NCBI GenBank assembly: GCA_008931825.1
Contig: QXVZ01000881.1
Coordinates: 3,532 to 40,409 of the forward strand
DNA from: Phallusia fumigata
Taxonomy: Eukaryota > Chordata > Ascidiacea > Phlebobranchia > Ascidiidae
Direction of reading: 5' to 3'
Length of the DNA: 36,878 nt
Positions 1 through 12,463 of this stretch are shown piece after piece (the first letter of the stretch is position 1; every line of letters begins with the position of its first letter). The notes under the pieces were generated by a model. The model saw only the letters and a program-made list of their open reading frames with translations, was not told where the DNA came from and did no database searches. Position numbers and translations under genes: made by a program.

Positions 1-295
1 AGTACATTCCAACTTGATGTGAAAAGTGTCATATTGTTCCAGCACCATAAAAGGCAAAAGCGTGCGTTTTCGCAAGTTGTTTGGAGCTTACAGCGCATTA
101 AGACGTGACCGTTGGGCTAATTAAACGTTTGTTATCGTTGCACCAATCTGTTTTAAGAATCTGCGTTGGTTCCGTAGATTTTTTGCCACATCACGCATGT
201 CCCTGATAGACTCTAACTCAGTAAAAAAATTGAACATTTAGAGTTAAACCCCTGAAAAGCAATAATAGTGTAGCACGAAAAAGACAAAAGGATTA

Positions 296-301
296 TTTAT
301 T
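296..301 (-). terminator. Candidate poly(A) signal of the sulfotransferase gene
   Basis: AATAAA on the minus strand, about 175 nt downstream of the sulfotransferase stop codon. This is a reasonable 3'UTR length for a compact genome. Position is the only support. Confidence 0.4.
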
Positions 302-475
302 CATAAAATTTTAAAGCAATATCGGCAAAACGCAGCAGGCCTTAAAAACCACTTTTCCCAAAAATGGTGGGCAATTATCTCATTCAATTTTCTTGCATGT
401 GACGCAACAAAGTTCGGAAATGTCATTTGTGACGAAGAATGGCGGAAGTAGAAAAGAAAATAGAGTTGCAGCATT

Positions 476-3400
476 TCAGCAAAAGAGGTAGATTATAAGA
501 AAAGCTATGGCAAGAAAAATTAGCGAGAGAATAATTTTAACTTCGCGAATCATTTTCTTTGCGATCCAAGTTTGTTGCATCATCCTGTCAGCCACATTCG
601 ATGGATCACCTGCCTGGTTTTCACAGGGAAATGGAATTTGAGGGATTTCTTTGCCGAGGAATTCGCATAACGGCTCCCAACCCTAAAAATACCGGGTAAT
701 GTAACTATGACCGAACAGATAACAGCTTTTCTGTAATAGTTTCTTACAACGTTGTGAAATTATGCATCAATTTTGGGTATTGAAACAAGTTTCTAAGAAC
801 AAGTTGCCAATTAAAATTACATTATTTTTTAAGTCGTGTTGCATGTTGAAAACCATAGATGGGTTACAAGGGGTAATAATGTCTTAAAAAGCAAAAAAAA
901 GTTTTTCGCATGGCTTTGTGCGCCTGGTCGAATGGTCCGAGGCGCTTGGTATACAGACATAAAATCAAACCGGGATAGTCCCGCGTTCGAACCCCGTAAA
1001 AAAGAGTTTCCTCTCTGCCCGCTCCGTATCTTTTCGGCTTGGTGCATCACACGTTAACAACACTTCGCCGCAGATTGTAAATCGACCAATAATCTTTTTT
1101 GAATCTTTGGCCCAATCACTATGCCACTTTACCATAAGGTTGTTAAGCTTGTCCTACAGACAAACCTGCTGTACATTAAACTCCAACAGTTGAGATTTCG
1201 GCACAGTCGCTCTGACATAGGTGTTGTGACGTTTCAGGAACTTCTTCCATAGCAGGGGATGAGGATTTACTTCACCCTACAGAAATATGCGGGAATTTAA
1301 CAAGGATTGTTTGAATAATATACCAGGTGTCCACCTGAGCCTACACTTGGGTTATAGGGCGCCACTGGTTGTGTTGTAAGTTCCGCAACTTTAATGCATG
1401 AACACAGCGGAAATTTTGGAAATCTCACAGCACTGTGGGTAAATTTCCCAGAAACTTGTCATCATTAGACTACAACTCTGCTTTATGCGCCACATTTCCA
1501 CTGCGGTTTATGGTTAGTGCTCCCAACCTGAGCGATGAGTTTAGGGGGTCGAAAGAATGCTTATTTTTAATGTTAGTTTGTTGTTTGTTCCCATAGCTGT
1601 TTCAATGAATTATTTGAAATACTGGTTTAAAATGTTTATCACTGTCTAACGCGAGGGATTGAAAAAAAAAATAATAAAGTGGTAACAATAAAAAGGTACA
1701 ATCCAGTAGTTGTGTGTAAAACATTTTCCAAGTTCCGACAAACGCTGTTGCCGTCATAAGGAACATACAAGTACTGGTTGTGTCTTCTCAGATTGGATAG
1801 GTTTGAAGACCTTGTTTAGATAACGTGGACAGTCCACCGCATGTAGATAACTTTTAGGTCTGCTGACCGTGCGTGATGGGAATTAAACATTGACGTGGGC
1901 AGCTCAAGACCCCGTTGCTGATGCGGACAATCAACGTCCTGTCGCGTTCGACGGACCACTGTCACATCTTGTCAATTCCATTGAACTTATTTCCGCTAAT
2001 TAACGCCACAGCTGCTGGTTAACTGTTTTCACACCCGAGTTACAACTGGAAATCCCCGCATCTCCAGTCTTCCCGTTCCACTAGTTTCTATGGGCTTGGT
2101 TCAACGATTAGAAGGGGGAGGGGGCAGGTACAAGTTTGTAGTGAATGATTTTTCTGCAAGTTCCTAGCGTCGCAATATTGCACATGGAAACAAGTTTATG
2201 TGGGGTGAACCCATGGGCGGGGAGAGATGCCGGTGAGTGCAAACCATAAAACCCGATAAAGTTTCTACCCATAAACAAAGTTCAACAGGCTCTCCTGTGT
2301 GTTGGTTTTAAAAGTTTGTGACTTCATAGATTTTTTTGCGTCCAAACCTCCGGATGAAGCGGCAAAATTAAAATGTCACTTTTTCGAACATTCGCAGTTT
2401 CCTGAGAAAATTGAGACTTTTCAATCTTACAGCCTTGGCGCCTAATCACTTCTCTGGTCGCACTGATATCAATATATCTTCTCGTGCCTAACTTGATTAT
2501 TTGGCAAGGGTCAAATTTTCAAACCACATGGGGAATATACAGAGTTTATTTGATTCGCATCGACTTTGTTTAGGGGAAGTCCGGGTTTGAATTCGCATTG
2601 TTGGTGAAAAACATTTTGTTTCCTCACAATCACGACTTCACCACGAGTTTCTCAACAGTTATGGGATTCAGGTCAAACCCGATAAGTTTAAGTAAAACCC
2701 AGTGACAAAAGTAGAATAGATTTCCTTACTCGGTTCAGAAAAAAACTTTTCAGCAACAATTTAAACATTTGTAAACAGCATTTAGTATAGACATCTGTTG
2801 CAAAAATAGTTTGGGGTTTGTAAGGTATGACGTCATTGTGACTCACCAGCGTGATGACGGAGAGGTTGTAATACCAGCGGAGGAGTCGCCGTAAAGAAGG
2901 GGAGAGGTAGTAGAAGAGCCAGAGCACTTGGTAGCGACCCACTGCTCTCGACGTCATCTTCTCATAACTATCGAACCACTCATCCGGTTCGCGAATCATC
3001 AGAATCACCTGCAGATAATTGCAGGATGTTTCATGCAACAATCAGCAACTTTCATTGGTGAAAGAAATTTCGTCTTAACCGGGTCAACATTCTCACGCCG
3101 CCGAGTATTTGCAAGTTTTCCTGGATTCACATGATGCATAGATAACAACAAAAATCACTTTCAGCCAATGTTTTAACAGGAGAGAGGGGTGCTGGGGAGC
3201 CCCCTAAGGTTGGTTAGGGGGGGGGGGGGGGGGTTAGTGAATGTTCCCTCCCAAAACAAGTCGTTTAAAATAAACTTAATTATTGATTCAATAATGGTAT
3301 ATCATTGAGGTCCCTTCTCACTGCTATGAATGCGAAGTCAATAAGATTTATGCTGTTTTGCCCTAATTAAATTGGATTCAGGTTTCACAACAAAATTAAA

Positions 3401-6356
3401 AACATCTTCCCAAAACAATGCGAAAAATTTGCCACGCCCAACACTGATGAGAATTACTGCGTTACATGAAACATAAAATCCTCTCGATCTTGTAGATAGT
3501 ACTTCGATTTATTGTCAGGATTTAATCTGAGTTTTGTTTATTTTCCAATGTCACACCGCCTAAATGTTTTTTTTCGGAGATTTTGAACTTTTCAACTCTG
3601 ACATTTAAATTCAAATTGTGGCAAATCGCTTGGGTAAGATTTAAAAATATTTGTTTGACAAGGTCATCACAGGGTCGTACTTCCACGTGCTTCTACTTCG
3701 GCCATAAGATATGAATCTCACATGCTTGAGGCTGTTTACATTTTCGTGTAATTTCGACGTCTTTTGACTGTTAGTAAAGTTCAACCAACTTGACAAAGTT
3801 TGTTTGCGGGCGAATAAGTAACCTGCAACTTTTAAGCGAAATGAGCCTGAATTTCTTTTCTAGCGATGATCAAATTTTGTTTGACAGGGAAATGAATTTC
3901 GGTGCCATGTCTATAACAAGGTCCTCCTCATTTATCGCAGGACTCGAACCTACATTCTCTTACCTTTGCTTCGGGCCATCGCTGCAGGAATTCGTCGAAG
4001 AAATAGGAATGCGGCAAGTCTACAACCGCTTCGACTTTTTTCGAGTAAACTTTATCAAACATACGGTCGAGGTTCGGGACGGAGCCCTCCCATATTGCTT
4101 CCCATTCCTCGAACGCGTACTCGATCGCCTCTTCAACGTCATACACTGAAAATAAGTTGCCAAATGTTATATGTGTTACAAAAGTGACGTTACAAAACCA
4201 TCAAGAGGATTGCTTTGGAGGTCAAACAATCGAAGGTGTTTGTGACGGTCCAAAGTGCTGACAATCCCAATAGGATTTCTAAACTTCTGTGTCTCCAGTC
4301 ACTTTAACGGGTGATTGGGTTTCTATTAAACCACCTTCCTCGTCCTTGCCCCTTTACCGACAATTCAACCCCAACTTGTTCCCATCAGGGGAGAATATCT
4401 GTTCTTAACCATGGGGGGTCCAAACAGAATCGCCTGTGTATTGTGAGATCATAGAAACTGTTTGAATGCCGTTTGACGCATAAAGGTTGCAAACTAACAA
4501 GAACATTTAAATCACTGCCAGCTGTCGTGGACACACCATTGTTCGCTCAAAATGTTGTGTTTCTACAAAGTTTTGTCACCGGGATTGGGCAGGTATCGNT
4601 CTTCCCCCAAACCCCCCGCCCCCGCTCCCACGCTCCAGTGGCAATGAGATAGACAAAGGGTTTGAAGAGTGGTTCGATGAAACGTAGAAGCGAGACTGTC
4701 AAGCAAGCGAATCCTCGGGCTCCCTGCTTGTTATGACTGGGTCGGGACCGAACTAGCAATGTTTGAAAACTTAGCGCCAAATACCGAGCGAGCATCCAAA
4801 CACGAAGCAAGGAGGGAATCTCAAGTTGTGTTATCCCACCAAACGCAAAACAATTTGTATCATTAAATCACAGGCAATAGCTTATCTGACTGGTAACAAG
4901 TATTTCCGCGCAACTAATTAAATATTCTTTGTTCTTTTGCGATTATGGTCACGTTTTTAAAGTTAGTTTTGATGTCAGATCTTGATTCAACATCAATTGT
5001 GGCGGATGACATTCTTCACGTGTGTTTGGCGGTTTCGCTAAAACCACATCGGAGATTAATTGCTATAACGAGCTTACTTCCACAAACCTGCTGTTTACGA
5101 GGCCACAGCAAGGAGGCATGTAGTTTAGCTTGAGGCAAGCCAGACATTCTGCTTCACACATTACACGGAACCTACACGCACTGCTGGTGACTTAATTGCC
5201 GGTTGATCGACGCGACTTGTTTGAAACAACTTCTCTGCTCGCCAATTCAGGATGTGGCAATGCGAAGATTGCGAAGATTGGCACGGACGCAGTTATTTCA
5301 ACACCATTGTTCATTGGTTCGCATTTTCACGCACTTAACCCGACTATTACACATGTGTAAACGCTTCGTGCAGTGGTTTAAGTTGTTTTTGTTGTTTTGT
5401 AACTTGCACGTTTTTACACACCACATGCGGGCAGCTTACAACCTTTTGTGTTTTTGGAATCGGCGACTCAAGTAAAACCCTCCTTGAAAGCCATTTACAT
5501 TTTACGGAGGTTCACGATTGTCACGCGGGTGCTTTCCACAGTTTTACGATTTGAAACCTGCGCTCACTCCCCTATATGCGTGGGAATTTATTAATTAACT
5601 GTGCGGAGTTATGGTGACAAAGTAAAATCGGTTCCAGGTTACATCACGAACTTTCATGAGGTGACATCGGGTTTCAGGGTATATCACGGACTTTCACTAA
5701 GTGACATCGGGTTCCAGGTTATATCACGAACTTTCACGAGGTGAAATCGGGTTATATTTGCGTATGTGTAGCAGGGCCTGAGTAAATACCACCCAGCTGT
5801 GCGCGCTGTGCTTGGTTATGGACTTTTGCAATCTGTCAATGTTTAACTTTGTCCTCAGCTACGAACCTCATGCGCAAACAAAACGTGCCGCCCACCACTA
5901 CCACCTTGGAGTTTTTCAAGGTCAATTATTCGACCACGGACAACGCAATGCTTACAACTTTCCAATGCACTACAAGGTCCAGATTGTTTGTGCCTATTCG
6001 GTATTTGAAAATATCGACATTTTCTCTGATTCAAGCACACACGTTGGTCATTCGAACGCTGGTTTGGTTATTTTAGACGGATGTTCGATTGTTTATTGAT
6101 TCAACTATGAAAATACAAATCCTTTGCAAATCAAGTTACGATATTTTGTTTGTTGTTATTTGCCACAAACGTCAACACCAATTAAACCTTAGCGCCCTAG
6201 GCGAAAATTCCTTCAACACACAAATGTCTAAAAGCGAGAAGCTACACAACATCATGTGCAAGTCACTGCCTCACCTTGATCGTATCCGAGCAGTCTGAGA
6301 GCTGTTGCTATCGACTTTGTACCAGTTTTTGCTGCTCCTGCGCATATAACCTTCAT
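476..6356 (-). CDS. Sulfotransferase family protein (Sulfotransfer_4-like) with C-terminal membrane anchor
   Basis: Predicted PAPS-dependent sulfotransferase. The substrate is unknown. Exons on the minus strand are 6356-6275, 4145-3964, 3008-2847, 1276-1166 and 682-476. All junctions are GT-AG and in phase, giving 247 aa. Seen: the N-terminus MKVICAGAAKTGTKS holds the P-loop-like 5'-phosphosulfate-binding motif (residues 7-15). The segment VILMIREPDEWFDSY (89-103) is the 3'-phosphate-binding motif, with Arg94 and Ser102. GWEPLCEFLG (180-189) is a family signature. Residues about 227-246 form one hydrophobic helix that ends at the stop codon, so the protein may be tail-anchored with its catalytic domain in the cytosol; this is inference. 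An in-frame ATG at 6467 would add 37 residues, but the family motif normally sits at the very N-terminus, so 6356 is preferred. Family assignment is confident; specific function is not. Confidence 0.85.
918..998 (+). pseudogene. tRNA-like relic (class II, Leu/Ser-like) in a sulfotransferase intron
   Basis: Lies in the last intron of the sulfotransferase gene. The A-box-like stretch TGGTCGAATGGTCCGAGG is at 925-942 and a B-box GTTCGAACCCC at 985-995. Between them are a possible anticodon stem (TTGGT/ATCAA) with an oversized 13-nt loop and a class II variable arm (GGGA-TAG-TCCC). The 7 nt that should form the two sides of the acceptor stem do not pair, the 3' flank is A-rich, and there is no nearby T-run terminator. 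I therefore call it a decayed tRNA or the head of a tRNA-derived SINE, not a working tRNA. Confidence 0.45.
3217..3233 (+). repeat. Homopolymer run of 17 G
   Basis: Seventeen consecutive G residues in sulfotransferase intron 2 (3009-3963). Such runs are unstable in replication and sequencing, so the length may be unreliable. Confidence 0.9.
4146..6274 (-). other. Sulfotransferase intron 1 (non-coding)
   Basis: A 2.1-kb intron between exons 1 and 2. It contains a single ambiguous base at 4599 and a 40-bp tandem repeat at 5627-5753. Several open frames of 60-95 codons on both strands show no recognisable domain and no plausible splice partners, so I see no gene nested here. Confidence 0.6.
5627..5753 (+). 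repeat. Tandem repeat, about 40-bp period, three copies
   Basis: Three imperfect copies of a unit of about 40 bp, each starting ATCGG(G)TT and containing TATATCACGAACTTTCACGA or a close variant, followed by GTGA(C/A). A fourth copy starts at the right end. It is inside sulfotransferase intron 1. No function is evident; it is a minisatellite. Confidence 0.8.
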
Positions 6357-7285
6357 GTCAACACGCGCTGCCCCTCTCTGTGCTTCTGCTAGTTGTGTGT
6401 CGCATTGTCGGGCAGCCACCAACCCGCCGTCGCCCGATGCAGCTTGCTCAATTAAAACACAACTCAACTTTTCTCCCGCACTTTGCTAACCCAGCCGCGC
6501 GCGCCATTGTTACGTCACAGATTGATTTTTTAGAATGAAGGCTTACTTTAAATGACCTAGTCATTGAACTTCGCTTGTTTTGTGTATTTATACGATAAAT
6601 AATCATTTTTTATGTTGACGTTGCAAAAATCTCCCAGAAACGAACTGAATAAACATAATTTTTGGCACTGCAACCATCAGTTATGCGATTGTAAATTTTA
6701 GGAATTTTGTGATTTTCCCCCCTAACTTTCCACAAGAATCAATAGTTGAGTTATAAATTCGTTTTTATAAAGTTATTTCCATCAAAATTATATTGCGCCA
6801 GTTGCTAAGATCATTTTTCAAAATGGCCTGCTGTAATTCTGTGGACATGTTTATCCCAATTTCCTTTTGTATCTGCCCAGGATTTAAACCAACCACCTTG
6901 AAGCTGCGTTTTGTCAGGTTGCTGGAAAAGCGATAAACGAGAAAGGTTGACAGGTTGCGCTGCGTCTGTCTCCACCGCTGCGTCGTCCACTGAAATCTAT
7001 TTTTGTGTTTTGTGGTCAAGATATCAATTTTAAACAAAAATTAAAGGTATAATAAGGTAACATTTTAAGGTAAATTTGTTTGTTTATTTGGTGTGGTTGT
7101 GTCCCTATCACAACACATTTTATGTTTGAGTTTATGTAAGGCGACAAGCGACACAACACACACACAGGCAAACGCGACCCGCGGCATTTTCCGAATCCAA
7201 CAAGAAGGTCGTTTGCGTAAAAGGTGGGAGCCTGATTTCATGAAATAAACGCTTACTTCACCGTTTTACTGAAAAACTATCCACA
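6357..7285. promoter_or_regulatory. Divergent intergenic region between the sulfotransferase gene and LUC7L3
   Basis: 929 bp between the two divergent start codons. Near the sulfotransferase side, CpG-rich sequence (CGCGCGCGCCATTG) is followed by TTACGTCA at 6510-6517, which resembles a CREB/ATF site. The rest is AT-rich, with a short CA run near 7157. Promoter activity is inferred from position and motif only. No TATA box is obvious next to either start. Confidence 0.4.
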
Positions 7286-10200
7286 ATGACTGCTTTGTCA
7301 GCAATGCTGGATGAACTTATGGGTAAAAACCGCAACGCTGCCCCGAATGAGCAGGTCAACGAGCTACATTGGAGCGACGAGGATGTAAGTTGGGCAGTTT
7401 TTTGTAACATTAATGTTATATTGATCAGAGTATGACTGCACGTCACGTTTTAAGGCCAAGAAAGTTTCCACCTCGTTGACTTGCTAATCTCAAAGTTTTG
7501 TTTTGGCGCAAAAAATTATGAATAAGAAATGTTAACCGAAGTTTTGCACAAGCAAACCCAATTTTTTTTACTGACATGGATTTTAGCTCTTCAGCCGGCC
7601 GGTTTTAAACATTGTTTTTTAAACTTGCCACAGGTTTGCAAACATTTTCTTTGTGGTTTTTGCCCTGCGGAATTATTCACCAACACTCGATCGGATCTCG
7701 GTGTTTGCAATAAAATGCACGATGAGAGAGTCAGGAAAGTACGAAAAGTAATTATGACCCTCAGCTCAGTTTTTTGTTGATTAAAAGAGTATTTAACAAA
7801 AATCAATTATTATGTTTTCAACTGTTTGGTAATGTTATGATAAAATTAGTCAGGTAGGCTGATAATGAGTGAAAAGTCAAACTAATAAGAACACAGTTTG
7901 ATTTTAACTGCAGCAATGAAAGCTGCACATGTTCTGTGGATTCTCAGAATTTATGCTTTCTGGTTTTCTACACACAAAACAATTTGTTGAACTAATGCTG
8001 GTTGGATTAAGTTTTCACACTGATTTAGAATATTGTTCGATATAAGTTTTTTTGGCGATTCTCTAACCTAATACTTATGGTAACAGTGCCAAAGTCCTGA
8101 GATTAATTTGTGAACGTGACGTTGCTACAAACTTTGTGTCTTGGGTGGCAGAAATGATTTTTGTGCAAAAAACTTTATTCTGTGAAGCAAAGGGGCCGAC
8201 TTTTGAATTTTTTTGATATGCCGAATTATATGACATCATAAAATACCAAATATCTTTCTTGGAGCTTAGTAGGGTGAGACTATGTTAAGGCTTGCAGTTT
8301 AAGCACTTCTCGCAACGCAAATTTACCGCCTGAAACTTTAGCTACTGTTGCAAATGAACGCATGTTCCTGCGTGGTAAGGCCGCATTGAATAACAAACAA
8401 ATTGTCCTGTGGTCTGTTCCACAACAACACCATAATGCTCTATTGAACTTCTGTTTTCATAACTCACAAAAATGAATGTTTAAATACCAAAACTGCATGT
8501 AACAAGTGCGTGGACATTTTCAACGATTTGTTGTTAAGATTTAATGTTTATGCCTACACAGGTATAAGGAGATTACTGACAGTAGATAATTTTCGACTTG
8601 TATTTTCTGTCCCGCAACCCAGCAAGCACCTGCTGTTGGGAAAGGCAACGAGTTGAGTCAGGGAACGAATGTAAACATGTTTGTTACGGACGGCAACGCT
8701 ACGCTGTAAATTTAACATTTTTTTCTCGCCAGAGTGGCTGTTGCATCACAGGCTCACTATGACGTCACTATTACTCCCATTTTTTCCCTCGTATTTTGTG
8801 GTTTTCTCTCTTCGTTGTGAGACAATACCCGCGTTTGAGCTCAATGGCGTTTGTTACAAATGGTTTAAAGTTCAAAAGAATTTCCTAGCAGTAAATAACG
8901 TATGACGAACGTCAGTGAAATTCTCGGGTATACGGCCAGGCATACCTGTGTTCGGCGCCTATGCTGTGAAGTATTTTATGTTAACCAGTAGCAACCCAGC
9001 CAAAACCCAAACCTATTGAAGCAAACAAAAGTTTGCTTGTGTTTGCAAACATTGCTAAGTGTAAAGTCACGTTCTAGCACGAATAGTTGTAAAATACCTA
9101 ATCAACTTTTCAATTTTTGTTTTGATTTAACTCTTTAGAACTATGAAAGTAGCAACCGATACATGAAGATGGGCTATGAAGAAGACTTTCTGCGTTTTCT
9201 GCAAAATTGCTGGCAAGATGTTGAAAGGAGGATTCGAAGAAATCACCAACGTCTTCAACTAACTGAAGAAAAAAATCAAAAGGTGCATTCCAAAAATTGA
9301 CAGTTTGGAGAAACTTTTTTCGTGATGTTATGTGGAAAAAAAGCATGTTAGTAAGTCACTTGATACCCATCAGTTGTCATGTGATGGTTACACAATACCA
9401 ACATTAATACAAAATTAAACTATATTTTGCACTTACATTGTAATTTTGGCTTGTTGTTGGGTACAACTTACCTCACACATTGCCTCCTTGTGGCAGACCA
9501 TTCAAATTTTTAAACGAATTAAACTAATTTGTTTCCACAGCAACAAGTACATTCAAACAACTCGGAACTTGAGGAGAAACTCGCTGTGCTTAACACTCGC
9601 ATAACTGAAATGTTGGATGACATTGAAAAGTTGGGGAGTGAGGGTGAAGTTGAACAGGCACAAGCTATGATGAAACTTTGTGAGCAACTAAAGGACGAAC
9701 GGGAGCAGCTTCAAGCACAAAAAGGAGGGGTAGGGTTTTGTGCAAAAAGAACAATGATTATGTCCTGATTGTTGTGAAATACTACAGAAAGCTTCGAATT
9801 TTATACTTTAACTATGTCTTGTAATTTTGCTTGTGTAGTGTTTTACCATCAATGCCAAACAACTTTAACATTTGCAACTTGAACAACATGCGTAATTTAG
9901 TGCTCAGCCAACAGTTGCTGGGTTTGGCATCCTGCTGTCATGTGCTGCCAAATCTTTCTTTAAAAATATGTCCATCCAATATTATTTTGTAAGCAGAGAT
10001 GTATTAACATGTACCAAATGTGGACATTTTTGTTTCTTTCAGCAAATCTTGGACACATTTTCTGTCCAAGAGAAACAGATGGAAGTTTGTGAAGTTTGTG
10101 GAGCATTTCTTATTGTTGGAGATGCCCAATCGCGTGTAGATGACCACTTAATGGGCAAACAACACATGGGTTATGCAAAGATCAAATCAACGATTGCTGA

Positions 10201-11649
10201 ACTAAAGGTAAGGTTGATGTGTGAATAGAAATTATTTAAAGTCTAAAAAAAACATGACTGAGTTTTTGCAGTGTACAAGTTTTCCACTTTTCAATGTTTA
10301 AAAGTTAAACTTGCAATTTTTCAAAGGAAAAACTGACTAAAGCATCGGAGGTCAACAGAGAAGAAAGAAAACAAATTAGGTGAGTTATAGCTGGATGATT
10401 GCAAATACATGAAACTACACATAAATAACTGATTTATATTTCTCATGTTTTTGAAATCCTGTAATTTTTTCATTAAACATTTAAAGAACTACTGCAAGAG
10501 AGGAGACATCATCCACCAAAGACAAATCTTCCCTTGATAGATCATCTCGGGATAGAACAAGAAAATCACGTGATCGTGATTCAAGGTAAAACAGCCAAGG
10601 TTCTTTTTGTCGTGACAGCATTGTTAAAAATATTTTACAACTTTATTTTACAACAGAGATGATCGTCGCTCCGACAGTCACCGCTCCCGTGAGTCTAGCA
10701 AAAAGCATTCGCATGATCGTGATCGTAAAAGTGATAGAGACCATAGAAGCTCACGGGATCATGATCGTCGAAGTGAGAGGAGAGGTTCACATGAACGCAG
10801 AAGATCACGTGAGCGTGATCACAAGAGCAGCAGAAGTTCTTCGGATCGTGATAGAAGAAGTCGTAATCACAAAGAATTGAGCAAGCGAACCAAGGACAGG
10901 TAGAAAATAAACACATTGTTAGAAAAGCCCAACACATAACAGTGGTTGTTTTTGAGAAAGCTTGTGTGTGGTTTGGTAGCTTGTCGGTATTTCAACGTTT
11001 TAAAACATTGCGCAGACATTTTGCCATGAATTAAAGATTTGGATTCAAAAAAATGTTGCCACTGTTGCCATTTTTAAGAGTGAGTTTTCTAATTAAAATG
11101 CCAATATGTGTGTATAAAACAATGGCTTTCACCAAAACTGTTTGCCATCAAGATTTCTGTTTAAAGGTCAAGGAGCCGGGAAAGGAAACGATCTCGAAAA
11201 AGTGAAGACCAAAGTAGTGAAAGAAAAAAAGGTGGTCCATGATTTGATCAGATTGTTCTACCGAATGTAACTTCATGAAGCGTGATGACTATTTTCTTGC
11301 TAATTACAGAAAGTAAGAAGAGTGAGAAAAAATCAGAAGAACATAAAGAAAATGAAAACAAAGTTCCTGAGGATTCCAAGGGTAAAACTATTATTGCAAA
11401 CTCATTAAATTTGTTTCTTAAACAAGAACTTTGGATTGTTGTTGTCTAAATTTGGTGGAATGTACTGCAACATTTTTCAGTGATCCAGAAGCAGTTTGTA
11501 ACATAAAGTGTGCAATAATAATTAAAACCAATGTCCTTTACTTTTATGCTTTAGAACGAGCAAACTCAAATGAATCAGAACAAACTGAAGTTATTGAAGA
11601 AACCATGGAAGTGGAAGGGGATGAGAGGAGCCTCGAGCAAAAAGGATAA
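7286..11649 (+). CDS. LUC7L3: LUC7L3 (Luc7-like U1 snRNP-associated splicing factor)
   Basis: Luc7-family protein that associates with U1 snRNP in the nucleus and influences 5' splice-site choice. Exons: 7286-7384, 7634-7738, 9139-9282, 9541-9729, 10043-10207, 10327-10379, 10487-10585, 10657-10899, 11167-11231, 11310-11381, 11555-11649. Every junction is in phase, giving 442 aa (human about 432). The N-terminus MTALSAMLDELMGKNRN matches the family. Zinc finger 1 has Cys35, Cys40, Cys43, Cys58 and His62, followed by a coiled-coil region (about 69-180). Zinc finger 2 has Cys195, Cys198, His214 and His220 within the very conserved EVCGAFLIVGDAQSRVDDHL. From about residue 252 the protein is an RS/RD-rich tail (SRDRDSR, RRRSRERD), ending in an acidic segment with the stop at 11647. 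A good donor (AAG|GTAAGT) just past the stop suggests an alternative 3' exon or a 3'UTR intron. Intron 2 carries a transposon (8188-8963). Confidence 0.96.
8188..8963. mobile_element. Non-autonomous hAT-like DNA transposon, 776 bp, in LUC7L3 intron 2
   Basis: Flanked by a perfect 8-bp direct repeat CTGTGAAG (8180-8187 and 8964-8971), the target-site duplication length of hAT elements. The ends are inverted repeats: the left starts CAAAGGGGCCGA and the right, read inward, starts CATAGGCGCCGAA. The left half (to about 8546) recurs in inverted orientation at 34294-34666 in UTP4, where the terminus reads CATAGGCGCCGAC. I see no transposase coding inside, so it must be mobilised in trans. The superfamily call rests on the 8-bp duplication and terminal style. 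Confidence 0.8.
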
Positions 11650-12463
11650 ATACCAAGGTGACAGGAGGTTTCGTTACAAGGTAAGTTGCTTTCAATTTTT
11701 TCCTCAAATTTTGCTCGGCCTTCGTTGGTCCTGCGAGCCTATTGTTGAAGTCGTTAGCGGAAACAACAGTGCCAGCTTCCTAACTCAGGTATTTCACGCT
11801 CGCAAATCCTTTTGTTAAATATCGCCTGGTCACAAACAACCCATGTGGCCCTAGTTTACTTTATTTTACAAAACTCTAGTATTGACCCTTTTTTGTCCAC
11901 ATATCACCTAAAATCACTTCCAAATTAGGCAATAAACAAGGCTTATAAGTTGGAAAATTGTTGGCCTGCGTGGAGGATGTTTTTCAATGCACTTTAAATT
12001 TCACATTAACCTTACCAGCCATGTAAATTGGAAGCTACAATCCATAAAATGTTGTCATCCCCCATTTGGGCTTTCCCAAAATGTTAAGGGATAAAAGTTT
12101 TGAAGCTAGGTGGCAGTAGTGATCTTCCTTATACTTCTGTCACTATAGTTGGCGGTAGTGATCTGTCCTAGCTACCTTGGAAATTGACATGAGGTATTTT
12201 GCATTTTTTTTAAAAACCACTGAAAATTCATTTTTATTGTACAACCCCCCATATGAGAAAGAGGTTCTTTTTCCAATGTAATGTGTTTTGGATAATCACA
12301 TCAGGAAGCATCAACAGTCGCATCAGGTATTCTTGCTTATATGTGGTGGTTGTGATATAAGTTTAAAGAGAGTTTTGCTCAATAATGCCCATTTTTGTTG
12401 ATATTGTTCTGAAGCCTACATGCTTGCTTGAAAAAAATTCAGTGATGGCCAGACTGTTTTCTC
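11650..12463. other. LUC7L3 3' region, non-coding
   Basis: Likely 3'UTR or alternative 3' end of LUC7L3. A strong splice donor lies near 11680 and an AATAAA at 11931-11936 could be the cleavage signal. Near 12110-12170 a short stretch containing GTAGTGATCT is repeated twice. No other coding signal seen. Confidence 0.45.

Noticed and set aside
829-1057. Overlapping 73-codon frames on both strands
   Set aside because: They cover the tRNA-like relic and have no protein motif.
4547-4810. 87-codon minus-strand open frame containing an N
   Set aside because: Inside sulfotransferase intron 1, no domain, and it spans an ambiguous base.
6357-6467. Longer N-terminus for the sulfotransferase from an in-frame ATG at 6467
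   Set aside because: The added 37 residues lie before a P-loop that is normally at the extreme N-terminus, and the region looks like promoter/5'UTR.
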